NCBI GenBank assembly: GCA_034006405.1 | Contig: JAVESW010000015.1 | Span: 1-16,770 of the forward strand | Length of the DNA: 16,770 bases | DNA from: JALNYB01 sp023230065 | Lineage (GTDB): Archaea; Thermoplasmatota; Thermoplasmata; Methanomassiliicoccales; Methanomethylophilaceae | Direction: 5' to 3' | In this document: positions 8,501 to 14,579 of the stretch, one piece after another | Layout: the number at the start of each line of letters is the position of its first letter | Position numbering within the stretch: position 1 is the first letter of the stretch | Program-made: the position numbers and the translations under genes | Notes under the pieces: generated by a model | Told to the model about the DNA's origin: nothing | The model's input: only the letters and a program-made list of their open reading frames with translations | Databases searched by the model: none

Positions 8501-8614
8501 TTCTTTTGTTGCTATCTTTTTTTCGATAGCTTCGTAAGTGTAGGTGTTCTCCTTCATCGGATTCAATCCGATAAGGCGACAGTAGTTCTCTCTGTCATTG
8601 GGTGGCACTGACAT
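5579..8614 (-). CDS. J-like domain, double zinc ribbon, FN3-like repeat protein
   Basis: This 1011-residue protein appears to be the scaffold of the operon. Residues about 10-90 look like a divergent J domain: NYCRLIGLNP matches the YxxLGLxP opening, amphipathic helices follow, and DPILRSKEFDEGRK resembles the J-domain end DPxxRxxYD. The HPD tripeptide that stimulates Hsp70 is absent; the loop region reads WEKDSGDKQ. A mostly helical region (100-310) is followed by two zinc ribbons with C315/C318, C331/C334, C342/C345 and C356/C359. A charged helical or TPR-like stretch (365-510) comes next. The last 500 residues are beta-rich and divide into about four or five FN3-like domains starting near 515, 608, 705, 812 and 905. 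No signal peptide or membrane segment is visible. The ATG directly follows GAGGTGA and lies 12 bases past the Hsp70-VWA stop. The sequence shows the domains; the J-domain call and the scaffold role are inference. Confidence 0.8.
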   Translation of the reverse strand: MSVPPNDRENYCRLIGLNPMKENTYTYEAIEKKIATKEKKWEKDSGDKQNDLERRFQIRAYYKMVPDMRKVMKDPILRSKEFDEGRKQLKAKASKLNKDSIILHDGSRVLLPGTADSLVKKIQWDGITKEDLIAIAGIKKTSVPPVVNEKINSTYKGIREVDTDTPMELLNRIIQNPDLEIKLNPLRDGSSFTEIRSAFDVCEKRVSSVRREILPDQDSYIQSLRALKIMLSADTDLSSLIKYGKCKKALAPAMQMMEEDYSQPFTREYIDNILNMFLKNTNVDKDMAIAILEEFCVKKKFIANFSTKESKLIICPNCSGLVEANGNAICCSICGFSIRTKCPQCNTEQSSGNSACIKCGFDFQSGLKKAQELEKRFKENLEAGFVNKADEDLKNIKKVYATYPNIDSLNQDLRNVSLKYDKAIKNIEQTYKYKKYCETKECCDNTLVDFPKLFDNNFELKKKYTDSLQRINDAEKLCKEAESTEDRQKIMAIYVSAAERCPDHPVARSKLSQFPPESPADASLQVRDGKILLKYAIPENRNGMTFCVYREQDKLPAVNEETIPLTELPGSVFLDKTAEPGIDYYYSVYSKRWGILSRESANCGPAIVFVEVENVTIEQMQGGLKINYEKPKGCTRVRIWRKEGTTEAGTGEELEITPQDGSTTIDDYGLKGDIKYHYLFVAEYKGKNKTERSMGSAFSCTTVKYPEPIRDMEIRWNKTDGSYTAKWKSKEKVVLYSSPKKVTMFGRNIPVSDLNSWMTEIKPIEVYDDGMKFMLSDGAVQYIYPMIPAGKIAIRGKDIMVANLKPFRDVEKRLSGKDCDLTMNWPTDAESAIIVVKDSSPALGPDDVNAEKITVSRNAYNTDKMVRISMGNSKKRVVTLYAVYDVSGDKMNSRGMSIDVYSGSCTKVKYTMSLDKSTKTESKVLISIDADYTVKELPQMTAICVNEGIPLKIWDGESVWTSNGPIALSAGKALITFHTKPKIDLSKIRMFFTNEDDYHLFRFIHPIYKDR

Positions 8615-8626
8615 TCACCTCACAGA

Positions 8627-10690
8627 TCAGTTCTTGATTCTAGGTCTTTCTTCTGAACTCTCGCGCATTCCCATTGAACCGGAATTGATCGCAGTTGCTA
8701 TTGTGCTGAATGTTGTTCCCATTCCGTCGAGGGTTGTAAACATGGCGCCCTCTTCTACTGTTGCGATCTGTCTGAGGAATGATGTATCTGCATCTGCGAA
8801 TCCTATAGCTACTGTTGCGATCCTGGCGTTTTTGAGAGCTATGGCTTCGCTTACAGCGAAGTCTCTTTTTCCCCAGATGCCGTCAGTGAGAACAATGACC
8901 ATTTTTGCACCTGTTTTTCCGGAGAGCATCATCTGAGCAGTTCCTAACGGACTTCCGTCGGTACCTCTTCCCAATATGTTGACCTTTAATTCTTCAAGGG
9001 AATCTATGATATTATTGGTGTCAGGTGTCATATCTTTAAGGATTTTGACTTTATCGCCGAATCCAACAAGTCCAAATTTGGTATTTTCGTCAGCGACGCT
9101 GTTTATGAAATCTTTTATTGAGGTTTTGACATCATCAAGCGAGATTTTCATACTTCTTGAGAGATCAACACAGATGACTATATTCTTGGAGATGGGCACA
9201 TCAGAAGGCATGCTTCCTGGCACGTCATTCATCCACGAGATATCCTCTGGAAGTTCTTCAGAGTTTACTTCCAGTTGTTCTCCGTCTTGATATGCAGATA
9301 CCTGAACAACTCCATTTTCGTCATATGTGTATCCAATGTCTATTGTGGCGCCGTTTCCGTTGTTGAAGAAGCCTGTAATGACAACTTTTGCCAGTACATA
9401 ACAGTCCAGAGGGACTTTGCTTTCTCCTTGAAGCGTGTAGACCTCAATCTTATCAGTCATGTTACCCTCGCTGATCTTGAAAGATTTCTTGCATGTAGTT
9501 GGAACTTTTGAGTTCCTTTTTATCATGATTTCATTGATGTATTTTTTTCCATCAATACTGACTGATAGTGCACCTAAGCTATGTGCAGTAACATCTGTGA
9601 TCTGTGCTTCTCTGAGTCCAGTGTTGTTGCTGCAATACAGTTCTGATGTGATTGCCGCTCCCTTTGCGACTGCAAGATCTGTATCTTCATGAGATACGAC
9701 TTTTATTCCCGAGAGTTTCTCAAGGAATTCAGATATTTGAGGCATTCTCGTGGATCCGCCGACAAGAAGTATCTCATCGAGTTCAGACCATTGCATATTG
9801 AGATCTGATAGAAGTTTTAAGCAGACATCTTTTGTTGCGTTGAGCAGGAATTGTGTTTTCGTATCGAATTGTTCACGTGTGAGTGTGTATTTACCAACGT
9901 TACCGTCATATTTGACTTGAATAGGAACGCTTCCTGTTTTAGTTAGTACTCTTTTGTAATTTTCAGCTGCGACTATAAGTTCATTTTTTGCAGATTCATT
10001 ATCTCTGGGATCTACACCGAATTCATCCACGAACTGTTCGCAGACATATTTTACAATAGCTGCGTCCCAGTCTTTTCCTCCGAGAATGTGGTCTCCGTCT
10101 GTTCCGATTACTTGAATGTTACCTTTGTTGATCTTTACAATAGTAGTATCGAAGGTCCCTCCACCAAGGTCATAGACCATGACGGTTTTATTAGTGGTGT
10201 GGTTGTATCCATAAGAGATTGCAGCCGCGGTCGGTTCATTAATGATTTTTATGACTTTTACGCCACAAGATTCTCCTGCACGAATTGTTGCTGTTCTTTG
10301 GAAATCGTTGAAATAGGCAGGTACTGTGATAACGACTTCAGTGATTTTTTCTTTGAGTTGTGCTTCCGCATCAGAAATAAGTTGTTTAAGGAGCATTCCA
10401 GACAGTTCTTCTGCCGTGTATACTTTTCCGTTTGCTTCTACGGTGAAACTGTTGTCACCCATTCCGCGTTTAAATGAAGCTGCGATGATACCAACACCGC
10501 CGGCCTGCATGTCTTTCGCGTCTTCTCCTATCATAATCTCATTATTCTCTAGGAAACAAATGACAGATGGAGTCAGTTCTTTGCCGAAGCTGTTGTTTAT
10601 AACTTCTGCTTTTGAAGAGGTCCTATCATATTTTGCAACTGTAGAGTACGTTGTTCCGAGGTCTATTCCTACCTTCATTTCCCATCCCAT
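8627..10690 (-). CDS. Hsp70-VWA fusion protein (first gene of operon)
   Basis: This 687-residue protein joins an Hsp70 to a von Willebrand factor A domain. The ATPase domain spans about 5-355, with VGIDLGTTYS (7-16), INEPTAAAISYG, DLGGGTFD (174-181) and VGGSTRMP (310-317). A beta-rich substrate-binding-like region covers about 365-480. In place of the helical lid there is a VWA domain (about 502-670). Its metal-ion-dependent adhesion site looks intact: DLSRS (D509, S511, S513), T577 in RGTDGSP and D603 in LTDG. VWA domains bind partner proteins through this divalent metal, so the domain probably recruits or senses a ligand under ATPase control. LLGGKDWDAAI-like residues are shared with the second Hsp70. 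The gene opens the operon after a 138-base promoter region. Translation may instead start at the ATG at 10678 (MKVGIDLG), since neither ATG has a good ribosome site. Confidence 0.92.
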   Translation of the reverse strand: MGWEMKVGIDLGTTYSTVAKYDRTSSKAEVINNSFGKELTPSVICFLENNEIMIGEDAKDMQAGGVGIIAASFKRGMGDNSFTVEANGKVYTAEELSGMLLKQLISDAEAQLKEKITEVVITVPAYFNDFQRTATIRAGESCGVKVIKIINEPTAAAISYGYNHTTNKTVMVYDLGGGTFDTTIVKINKGNIQVIGTDGDHILGGKDWDAAIVKYVCEQFVDEFGVDPRDNESAKNELIVAAENYKRVLTKTGSVPIQVKYDGNVGKYTLTREQFDTKTQFLLNATKDVCLKLLSDLNMQWSELDEILLVGGSTRMPQISEFLEKLSGIKVVSHEDTDLAVAKGAAITSELYCSNNTGLREAQITDVTAHSLGALSVSIDGKKYINEIMIKRNSKVPTTCKKSFKISEGNMTDKIEVYTLQGESKVPLDCYVLAKVVITGFFNNGNGATIDIGYTYDENGVVQVSAYQDGEQLEVNSEELPEDISWMNDVPGSMPSDVPISKNIVICVDLSRSMKISLDDVKTSIKDFINSVADENTKFGLVGFGDKVKILKDMTPDTNNIIDSLEELKVNILGRGTDGSPLGTAQMMLSGKTGAKMVIVLTDGIWGKRDFAVSEAIALKNARIATVAIGFADADTSFLRQIATVEEGAMFTTLDGMGTTFSTIATAINSGSMGMRESSEERPRIKN

Positions 10691-10731
10691 TGCGTATAGC
10701 TATTATCTGTATAAAATACGTTGGAAATTGT

Positions 10732-10746
10732 CTACGAATTTCGTAG
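10732..10746. promoter_or_regulatory. Palindromic operator, proximal copy
   Basis: CTACGAATTTCGTAG is a perfect 7-bp inverted repeat around a single central base. It lies upstream of the probable TATA box of the Hsp70/GTPase operon. A second copy lies 61 bp away. This is the form expected of a site for a homodimeric helix-turn-helix regulator. Confidence 0.65.
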
Positions 10747-10792
10747 TCAGTCTTTCGTTTTAAAAACAGATATTATTTTTGAAATAGTTGTG

Positions 10793-10807
10793 TTACGAAT
10801 TTCGTAG
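10793..10807. promoter_or_regulatory. Palindromic operator, distal copy
   Basis: TTACGAATTTCGTAG matches the proximal site at 14 of 15 positions and retains a 6-bp inverted repeat. The two centres are 61 bp apart, close to six helical turns, so bound proteins would sit on about the same DNA face and could cooperate or loop. I saw no further copy in the window. Confidence 0.65.
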
Positions 10808-10828
10808 AGACATGGCCAGCAGTAATTT

Positions 10829-12634
10829 TTATGATATTTTTACAGTAGTTTTTGCTGATTCTGTCTTACTTGAAACAGGAAGTCTTTTGACATTCAAGGC
10901 ACGAGTGGAATTCAACACGGCTACAACAAGAACACCGACATCGGCGAAAATTGCGGTCCACATTCCCAAAAGTCCGAAAGTAATAAGGAAGAGGACACCG
11001 AATTTCACACTTAACGAAAACACGATATTCTCTCTTACGATACTGACTGTTTTTCTCGCGATTAGTATCCCAGTGGCCACCTTCAAGGGGTTGTCATCCA
11101 TGATTATTATGTCTGCAGCTTCTATTGCAGCATCGGATCCGAGTCCGCCCATGGCAATGCCAATGTCAGCTCTAGCCAGTGACGGAGCGTCATTGATGCC
11201 ATCGCCTACAAAAATAGTTTTTTTATTCACGGTTTGTAGGTTTATGATATCTTCTAATTTTTTGATTTTGTCTTGTGGAAGTAATTCAGTATAGGCCATG
11301 TCCAATCCGAGTTTCTGAGATACAGTTTGTCCAACGTTATCAGAATCTCCGGTTAGCATGATAATGGTCGTTACACCAGATTTTCTGAGTTCTTTTATAG
11401 CGTATGCGGAATCTTCTTTTATCGTGTCTGACACAACTATGTGTCCTGCATAATCCTTTTCAACGGCTACATGGACATTGGTTCCCTCATTGCTGTCTGA
11501 ATGAGAGGATACTATGCCGATTTCTTTCATCAGGATAGAATTTCCGACATGTATAGTTTTTCCGAGAATCACCGAGCGAACTCCTTTTCCAGGAATGTTA
11601 ACAGATTCGGCTATATGTGCAGGGTCGATTTCTTTTCCATGACATTCTTTTAAAGACGCGGAGATGGGGTGATCGGAGTAATACTCTGCTTTTGCGGCAT
11701 ATTCAATCAATTCTTCTTCTTCTAGTTTTACAGAGTTGATCCGGCTTACTTTGAATTCACCTTTGGTTAGTGTGCCAGTTTTATCGAACACTACAGTTTT
11801 GGTCGCAGCAAGAGCTTCTAGATAATTGCTTCCTTTTACGAGTATACCATTTTTTGAGGAACAGCCGATGCCACAGAAGAAGCCCAGAGGTATTGATGCT
11901 ACCAGAGCACACGGACACGACACCACAAGGAACATTAGTGCTCTGTAGGTCCAAGTACTTGTTTGGCTAGGATACAAAATACTGGGGACTATTGCAATGA
12001 ATATCGCGGCCAATACGACCGCAGGTGTGTAATATTTTGCAAATTTTGTGATGAATTTTTCTGAATTGGATTTTTTAGATGCGGATTCTTTGATGAGTTC
12101 CAATAATTTCGTTACAGTGGAATTGTCATATGTATTTGTGACCTCAGCTTTTAGTACGCCGTTGAGATTGATGCATCCACTCATTATTTCAGATCCCGGT
12201 TCTACATATTTGGGTACGGGTTCTCCTGTTAGTGCTTTTGTATCGATATTACTTATTCCTTCGATGATTCTTCCATCTAGAGGAATTCTTTCTCCAGGTT
12301 TGATAACTATAATATCCCCAATCTGTATATTTTTTGGATCAACTTTTGTTATGTGGCCGTCTCTTTGGAGATTGGCATATTCTGCTTGGATGTTTACAAG
12401 ATCGGTGATTGCTTTTTCAGTATCTCCTACGGCACGGTCTTCAAAGAGTTCTCCTATCTGAAAGAATAATAGAACTGCAAGACCTTCAGGGTATTGTCCG
12501 ATAAGGAATGTACCGATGGCTGCAACTACCATTAAAAAATTCTCGTCTAAAAAATGTGCTTTGAATAGATTTTCAACAGCCTCTGTAAAAACGTCATATC
12601 CTGCAATTATTATGCCAGAACCAAATATGATCAA
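10829..12634 (-). CDS. Zn/Cd/Pb-type heavy-metal P1B-ATPase
   Basis: This membrane pump exports divalent metal ions using ATP. From the in-frame TTG at 12634 it is 601 residues, with TGEPV (136-140) in the actuator domain, the transmembrane metal motif CPC (240-242), the phosphorylation motif DKTGTLT (284-290), HP (322-323) and GDGINDAP (478-485). D565 in FADVG of the last membrane helix matches the metal-binding Asp of ZntA/CadA, placing it in the Zn/Cd/Pb group. No N-terminal metal-binding domain with CxxC is present. The frame stays open upstream to about 12745 and encodes a missing first membrane helix (RVIIGAALFIIGCIAEYII), so the true start is probably near 12733, where no ATG, GTG or TTG exists. 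It follows the ArsR-type gene, which probably controls it. Confidence 0.88.
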   Translation of the reverse strand: MIIFGSGIIIAGYDVFTEAVENLFKAHFLDENFLMVVAAIGTFLIGQYPEGLAVLLFFQIGELFEDRAVGDTEKAITDLVNIQAEYANLQRDGHITKVDPKNIQIGDIIVIKPGERIPLDGRIIEGISNIDTKALTGEPVPKYVEPGSEIMSGCINLNGVLKAEVTNTYDNSTVTKLLELIKESASKKSNSEKFITKFAKYYTPAVVLAAIFIAIVPSILYPSQTSTWTYRALMFLVVSCPCALVASIPLGFFCGIGCSSKNGILVKGSNYLEALAATKTVVFDKTGTLTKGEFKVSRINSVKLEEEELIEYAAKAEYYSDHPISASLKECHGKEIDPAHIAESVNIPGKGVRSVILGKTIHVGNSILMKEIGIVSSHSDSNEGTNVHVAVEKDYAGHIVVSDTIKEDSAYAIKELRKSGVTTIIMLTGDSDNVGQTVSQKLGLDMAYTELLPQDKIKKLEDIINLQTVNKKTIFVGDGINDAPSLARADIGIAMGGLGSDAAIEAADIIIMDDNPLKVATGILIARKTVSIVRENIVFSLSVKFGVLFLITFGLLGMWTAIFADVGVLVVAVLNSTRALNVKRLPVSSKTESAKTTVKIS

Positions 12635-12733
12635 TAGATAAGTTTCATCTGCGTGTATTATATATTCTGCTATGCAACCTATGATGAATAATGCCGCACC
12701 GATAATGACCCTTATGGCTTTATTTTCAATTAT
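12635..12733 (-). other. Probable unannotated 5' coding extension of the P1B-ATPase (non-canonical start)
   Basis: These 33 in-frame codons upstream of the TTG read as a short polar start (IIENKAIR) followed by a hydrophobic helix of about 19 residues, as expected for the first membrane helix of the ATPase. GAGGTG at 12739-12744 is a ribosome site 5 bases before ATA (12733-12731), and ATT is the next codon. These codons overlap the ArsR stop. The nearest upstream stop in this frame is TGA at 12746-12748. Start at ATA or ATT, or a mutated or misread ATG, are the candidate explanations. Confidence 0.6.
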
Positions 12734-13095
12734 CTTAACACCTCTTCAGAGTGTTCTAATCCAATCTCTATGAGGTCATGAACATGTTTATCGCACAATG
12801 AGTAGAATATCGATTTGCCATCTCTTCTTGAGGTCACCATATTAGAATTTTTAAGGGTCTTAAGCTGATGAGAGATAGCGGATATAGACATGTTCAGTAT
12901 GTTGCTTAGTTCACATACGCACAGTTCATTGTCTTTTAAAGCCCAAAGGATCTTTATTCTCGTGCTGTCTCCGATAATCTTGAAAAGGTCTGCTAGATCG
13001 AATATTATGGTATCCTCTAGCATTTTTTCCTTGATGTTTTCTACAAGTTTTTTATCAAAGTTATCGCAATTGTCAAAGTGATCATAATTTGTCAT
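12730..13095 (-). CDS. ArsR/SmtB/CadC-family metal-sensing repressor
   Basis: This 121-residue winged-helix repressor releases DNA when it binds metal. The core runs from LFKIIGDSTRIKILWAL through the recognition helix ISAISHQLKTLKNSNMV to the wing RRDGKSIFYSL. Two metal sites are visible. The alpha-5 zinc site matches SmtB in spacing: D102, H104, H115 and E118. The alpha-3N thiolate site of CadC-like sensors is suggested by C59 and C61 in ELCVCEL with C10 (and H6) in the N-terminal arm. It is the first gene of a two-gene unit with the P1B-ATPase and shares the overlap at its TAA. A TGAA-N6-TTCA operator lies 13 bases before its ATG, indicating autoregulation. Zn, Cd or Pb are the likely inducers; specificity is inferred from the ligand pattern. 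Confidence 0.9.
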   Translation of the reverse strand: MTNYDHFDNCDNFDKKLVENIKEKMLEDTIIFDLADLFKIIGDSTRIKILWALKDNELCVCELSNILNMSISAISHQLKTLKNSNMVTSRRDGKSIFYSLCDKHVHDLIEIGLEHSEEVLR

Positions 13096-13108
13096 ACTAA
13101 AAACTCAT

Positions 13109-13124
13109 TTGAATGATTGTTCAA
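13109..13124. promoter_or_regulatory. Probable ArsR/SmtB-type operator
   Basis: TTGAATGATTGTTCAA contains the TGAA-N6-TTCA pattern of SmtB/CadC operators. It sits just downstream of the predicted transcription start for the repressor gene, where binding would block initiation. A further ATTCAA at 13127-13132 could form a wider overlapping inverted repeat with the left arm. Confidence 0.6.
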
Positions 13125-13148
13125 TTATTCAAGTAATTGTAGAATCAA

Positions 13149-13158
13149 ATATATATTA
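13149..13158 (-). promoter_or_regulatory. TATA-like box of the metal-resistance operon
   Basis: The AT-only tract ATATATATTA lies about 26 bases ahead of the operator region, matching archaeal TATA-to-start spacing. It would place the transcription start near 13127, giving a leader of about 32 bases. The element is nearly symmetric, so it might also serve the plus strand. Confidence 0.45.
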
Positions 13159-13193
13159 ATTTTCAATATTCGATAAAATTATTTGATGTGAAT

Positions 13194-13216
13194 GTACTGA
13201 TCTGTGCTTACAGTAC
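13194..13216. repeat. Short inverted repeat in the ArsR-Sel1 intergenic region
   Basis: GTACTG and CAGTAC form a 6-bp stem around an 11-base loop. It lies about 100 bases upstream of the Sel1-repeat start and has no T tract. It may be an operator or a chance repeat. Confidence 0.3.
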
Positions 13217-13315
13217 GGAAAACCCAAAGAAAAAATGAAGCGTTGACAGTGTTCAAGATAATATAGAATAGTTCTTAGTGAACATTTCAAAAACGATGAA
13301 GTTCATTATGGTAAT

Positions 13316-14269
13316 ATGAATGATGAAGTCGCAAAGGAACAGTGTATCTTGGCTTTGAAATACGTCATGGGTGACGGAGTACCGAAAGATCTTTCCTTTG
13401 CGGCAAAGATATTCGAAGACGTAGCTAATGATGGTCATCCAAACGGACAGTTTGGATTGGCAGAATTGCTCATAGAAGGCAACGGCATTCCTCAGGATGT
13501 AAAACGCGCCATGGATCTTTACAGAAAAGCAGCAGCGCAGGATCATCCTGCAGCTATGTTCAGATTAGGTCACTATATGATGGACAAGGGTTCGGATCAG
13601 GATCGTCAGAAAGCAAGGGAGTATTTTGAGAGATGTGCTGATTTCGGAATGACAATGGCATACATCGTAATAGGAGACATCTATTTTTATGGGATAGGAA
13701 CGGAGTCAAACATAGATAGGGCGTTTGAATGGTATTATAAAGCCGCTCTAGAAGATGATGCGGTTGCCATGTTCAAATGTGGATACATGTATGAACAGGG
13801 AGTAGGAACGAAAAAGGACGAGGTGATGGCCATCACTATGTTTGAACAGGCTGCTCTTAGGAAATTGCCCGAAGCTCAATTTAAAATGGCTACTTTGGCG
13901 TATGACGGAAGGATCCCGGGAGGAAAGAGAGAAGCTGCGGACTGGTATGAGCGCAGTGCAGCTCAGGAATTTCCTGCGGCACAATTCAATCTGGCATCTA
14001 TGTATTATGACGGAGATGGTATAGATAAAGACTTTGAAAAGGCATTCATACTTTATAAGAATGTAGCGGACGAGACACAGGATAAGGATGCTCTTTTCTT
14101 TTTGGGTAGAATGTATTTGGAAGGCACTGGTACTGAGCAGAATGCTGAGAAGGCGTTCGAATGTATCGGAAAGGCCGCAGATGCAGGTAATGAGATGGCC
14201 CAGCAGATTATAAATGATTTAAAAAGGAGACAGAATACTCAGTATATTAAAATCGACGGAACAGAATGA
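13316..14269 (+). CDS. Sel1-like repeat protein
   Basis: This 317-residue protein consists almost wholly of about eight Sel1-like repeats of 36 residues. Each has the pattern A..LG.MY..G.G...D...A...Y.KAA......A. Clear units begin near residues 3, 39, 75, 111, 147, 183, 218 and 257. Sel1 repeats are helical hairpins related to TPRs and act as protein-protein interaction scaffolds. There is no signal peptide, membrane segment or extra catalytic domain, so a cytosolic adaptor role is likely. The tail after about residue 295 is polar. The start at 13316 has no strong ribosome site, and an out-of-frame ATG at 13307 stops after three codons. The gene is divergent from the metal-resistance unit and convergent with the HAD gene. 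Its partner cannot be read from sequence. Confidence 0.9.
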   Translation: MNDEVAKEQCILALKYVMGDGVPKDLSFAAKIFEDVANDGHPNGQFGLAELLIEGNGIPQDVKRAMDLYRKAAAQDHPAAMFRLGHYMMDKGSDQDRQKAREYFERCADFGMTMAYIVIGDIYFYGIGTESNIDRAFEWYYKAALEDDAVAMFKCGYMYEQGVGTKKDEVMAITMFEQAALRKLPEAQFKMATLAYDGRIPGGKREAADWYERSAAQEFPAAQFNLASMYYDGDGIDKDFEKAFILYKNVADETQDKDALFFLGRMYLEGTGTEQNAEKAFECIGKAADAGNEMAQQIINDLKRRQNTQYIKIDGTE

Positions 14270-14284
14270 TTCAATATTCTAGAT

Positions 14285-14545
14285 TTATAGATTAAAAGTG
14301 ATTATGTTAGGCCTGTAGTTAATATTCATATCTACACATTTTGTGATGAGCATTCCATCAGAACTCGCATCTTTACCTGTAGTTACATCATTTTGCTGTC
14401 GTCGATTATAACGTTCTTTTTTGAATATGTTTCCAGTTTTATCGTTTACAGAGTTATCGGATAAGGATTAGGCTTTGGAAGTGTTGTGTTTTTCAGGGCA
14501 TAATGAATTGAAACATTCAAGACCATTGAATTTTGCCAATATCAT
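14285..14545 (-). pseudogene. Possible decayed small reading frame
   Basis: On the minus strand an ATG at 14545 opens a frame that is interrupted only once, by TAA at 14468-14470, and then stays open for 60 codons to TAA at 14285. Together this is 25 plus 60 codons in one frame. The downstream part is polar, with a basic stretch (KKERYNRRQQ). I recognise no family. It may be the remnant of a small gene, but chance openness in AT-rich DNA is a real alternative. The rest of 14270-14579 shows nothing else apart from the stem-loop listed next. Confidence 0.22.
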
Positions 14546-14579
14546 TTTAATATGTATGTATCATATTCTTTCATATTGG
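14536..14579 (-). terminator. Stem-loop just downstream of the HAD gene
   Basis: CCAATAT (14536-14542) pairs with ATATTGG (14573-14579), and inside them AATATG (14549-14554) pairs with CATATT (14562-14567) around a 7-base loop. This gives a two-part, AT-rich hairpin beginning one base past the HAD stop codon. Position suggests a 3'-end or termination structure for the minus-strand transcript, though no long T tract follows. Confidence 0.4.

Larger units (their letters stand above)
10691..10828 (-). promoter_or_regulatory. Promoter region of the Hsp70/GTPase operon
   Basis: This 138-base gap between the ATPase stop and the Hsp70-VWA start contains no gene. On the minus strand ATTTTATAC (about 10709-10717) is a TATA-like box placed so that transcription would start near 10686-10690, giving a leaderless or nearly leaderless message. 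TTTTTAAAAC near 10753-10763 is an alternative box that would place the start inside the proximal palindrome. Two matching palindromes are listed separately. Confidence 0.5.

Noticed and set aside
1911..10690. Reading the two Hsp70 genes and GrpE-like gene as the housekeeping dnaK-grpE locus
   Set aside because: Both Hsp70s lack the lid, one carries a VWA domain, the J-like protein lacks HPD, and a GTPase is embedded in the operon.
12746..12748. Pyrrolysine read-through as the explanation for the missing ATPase start
   Set aside because: The in-frame stop upstream is TGA, not TAG, so UAG decoding cannot extend the frame.
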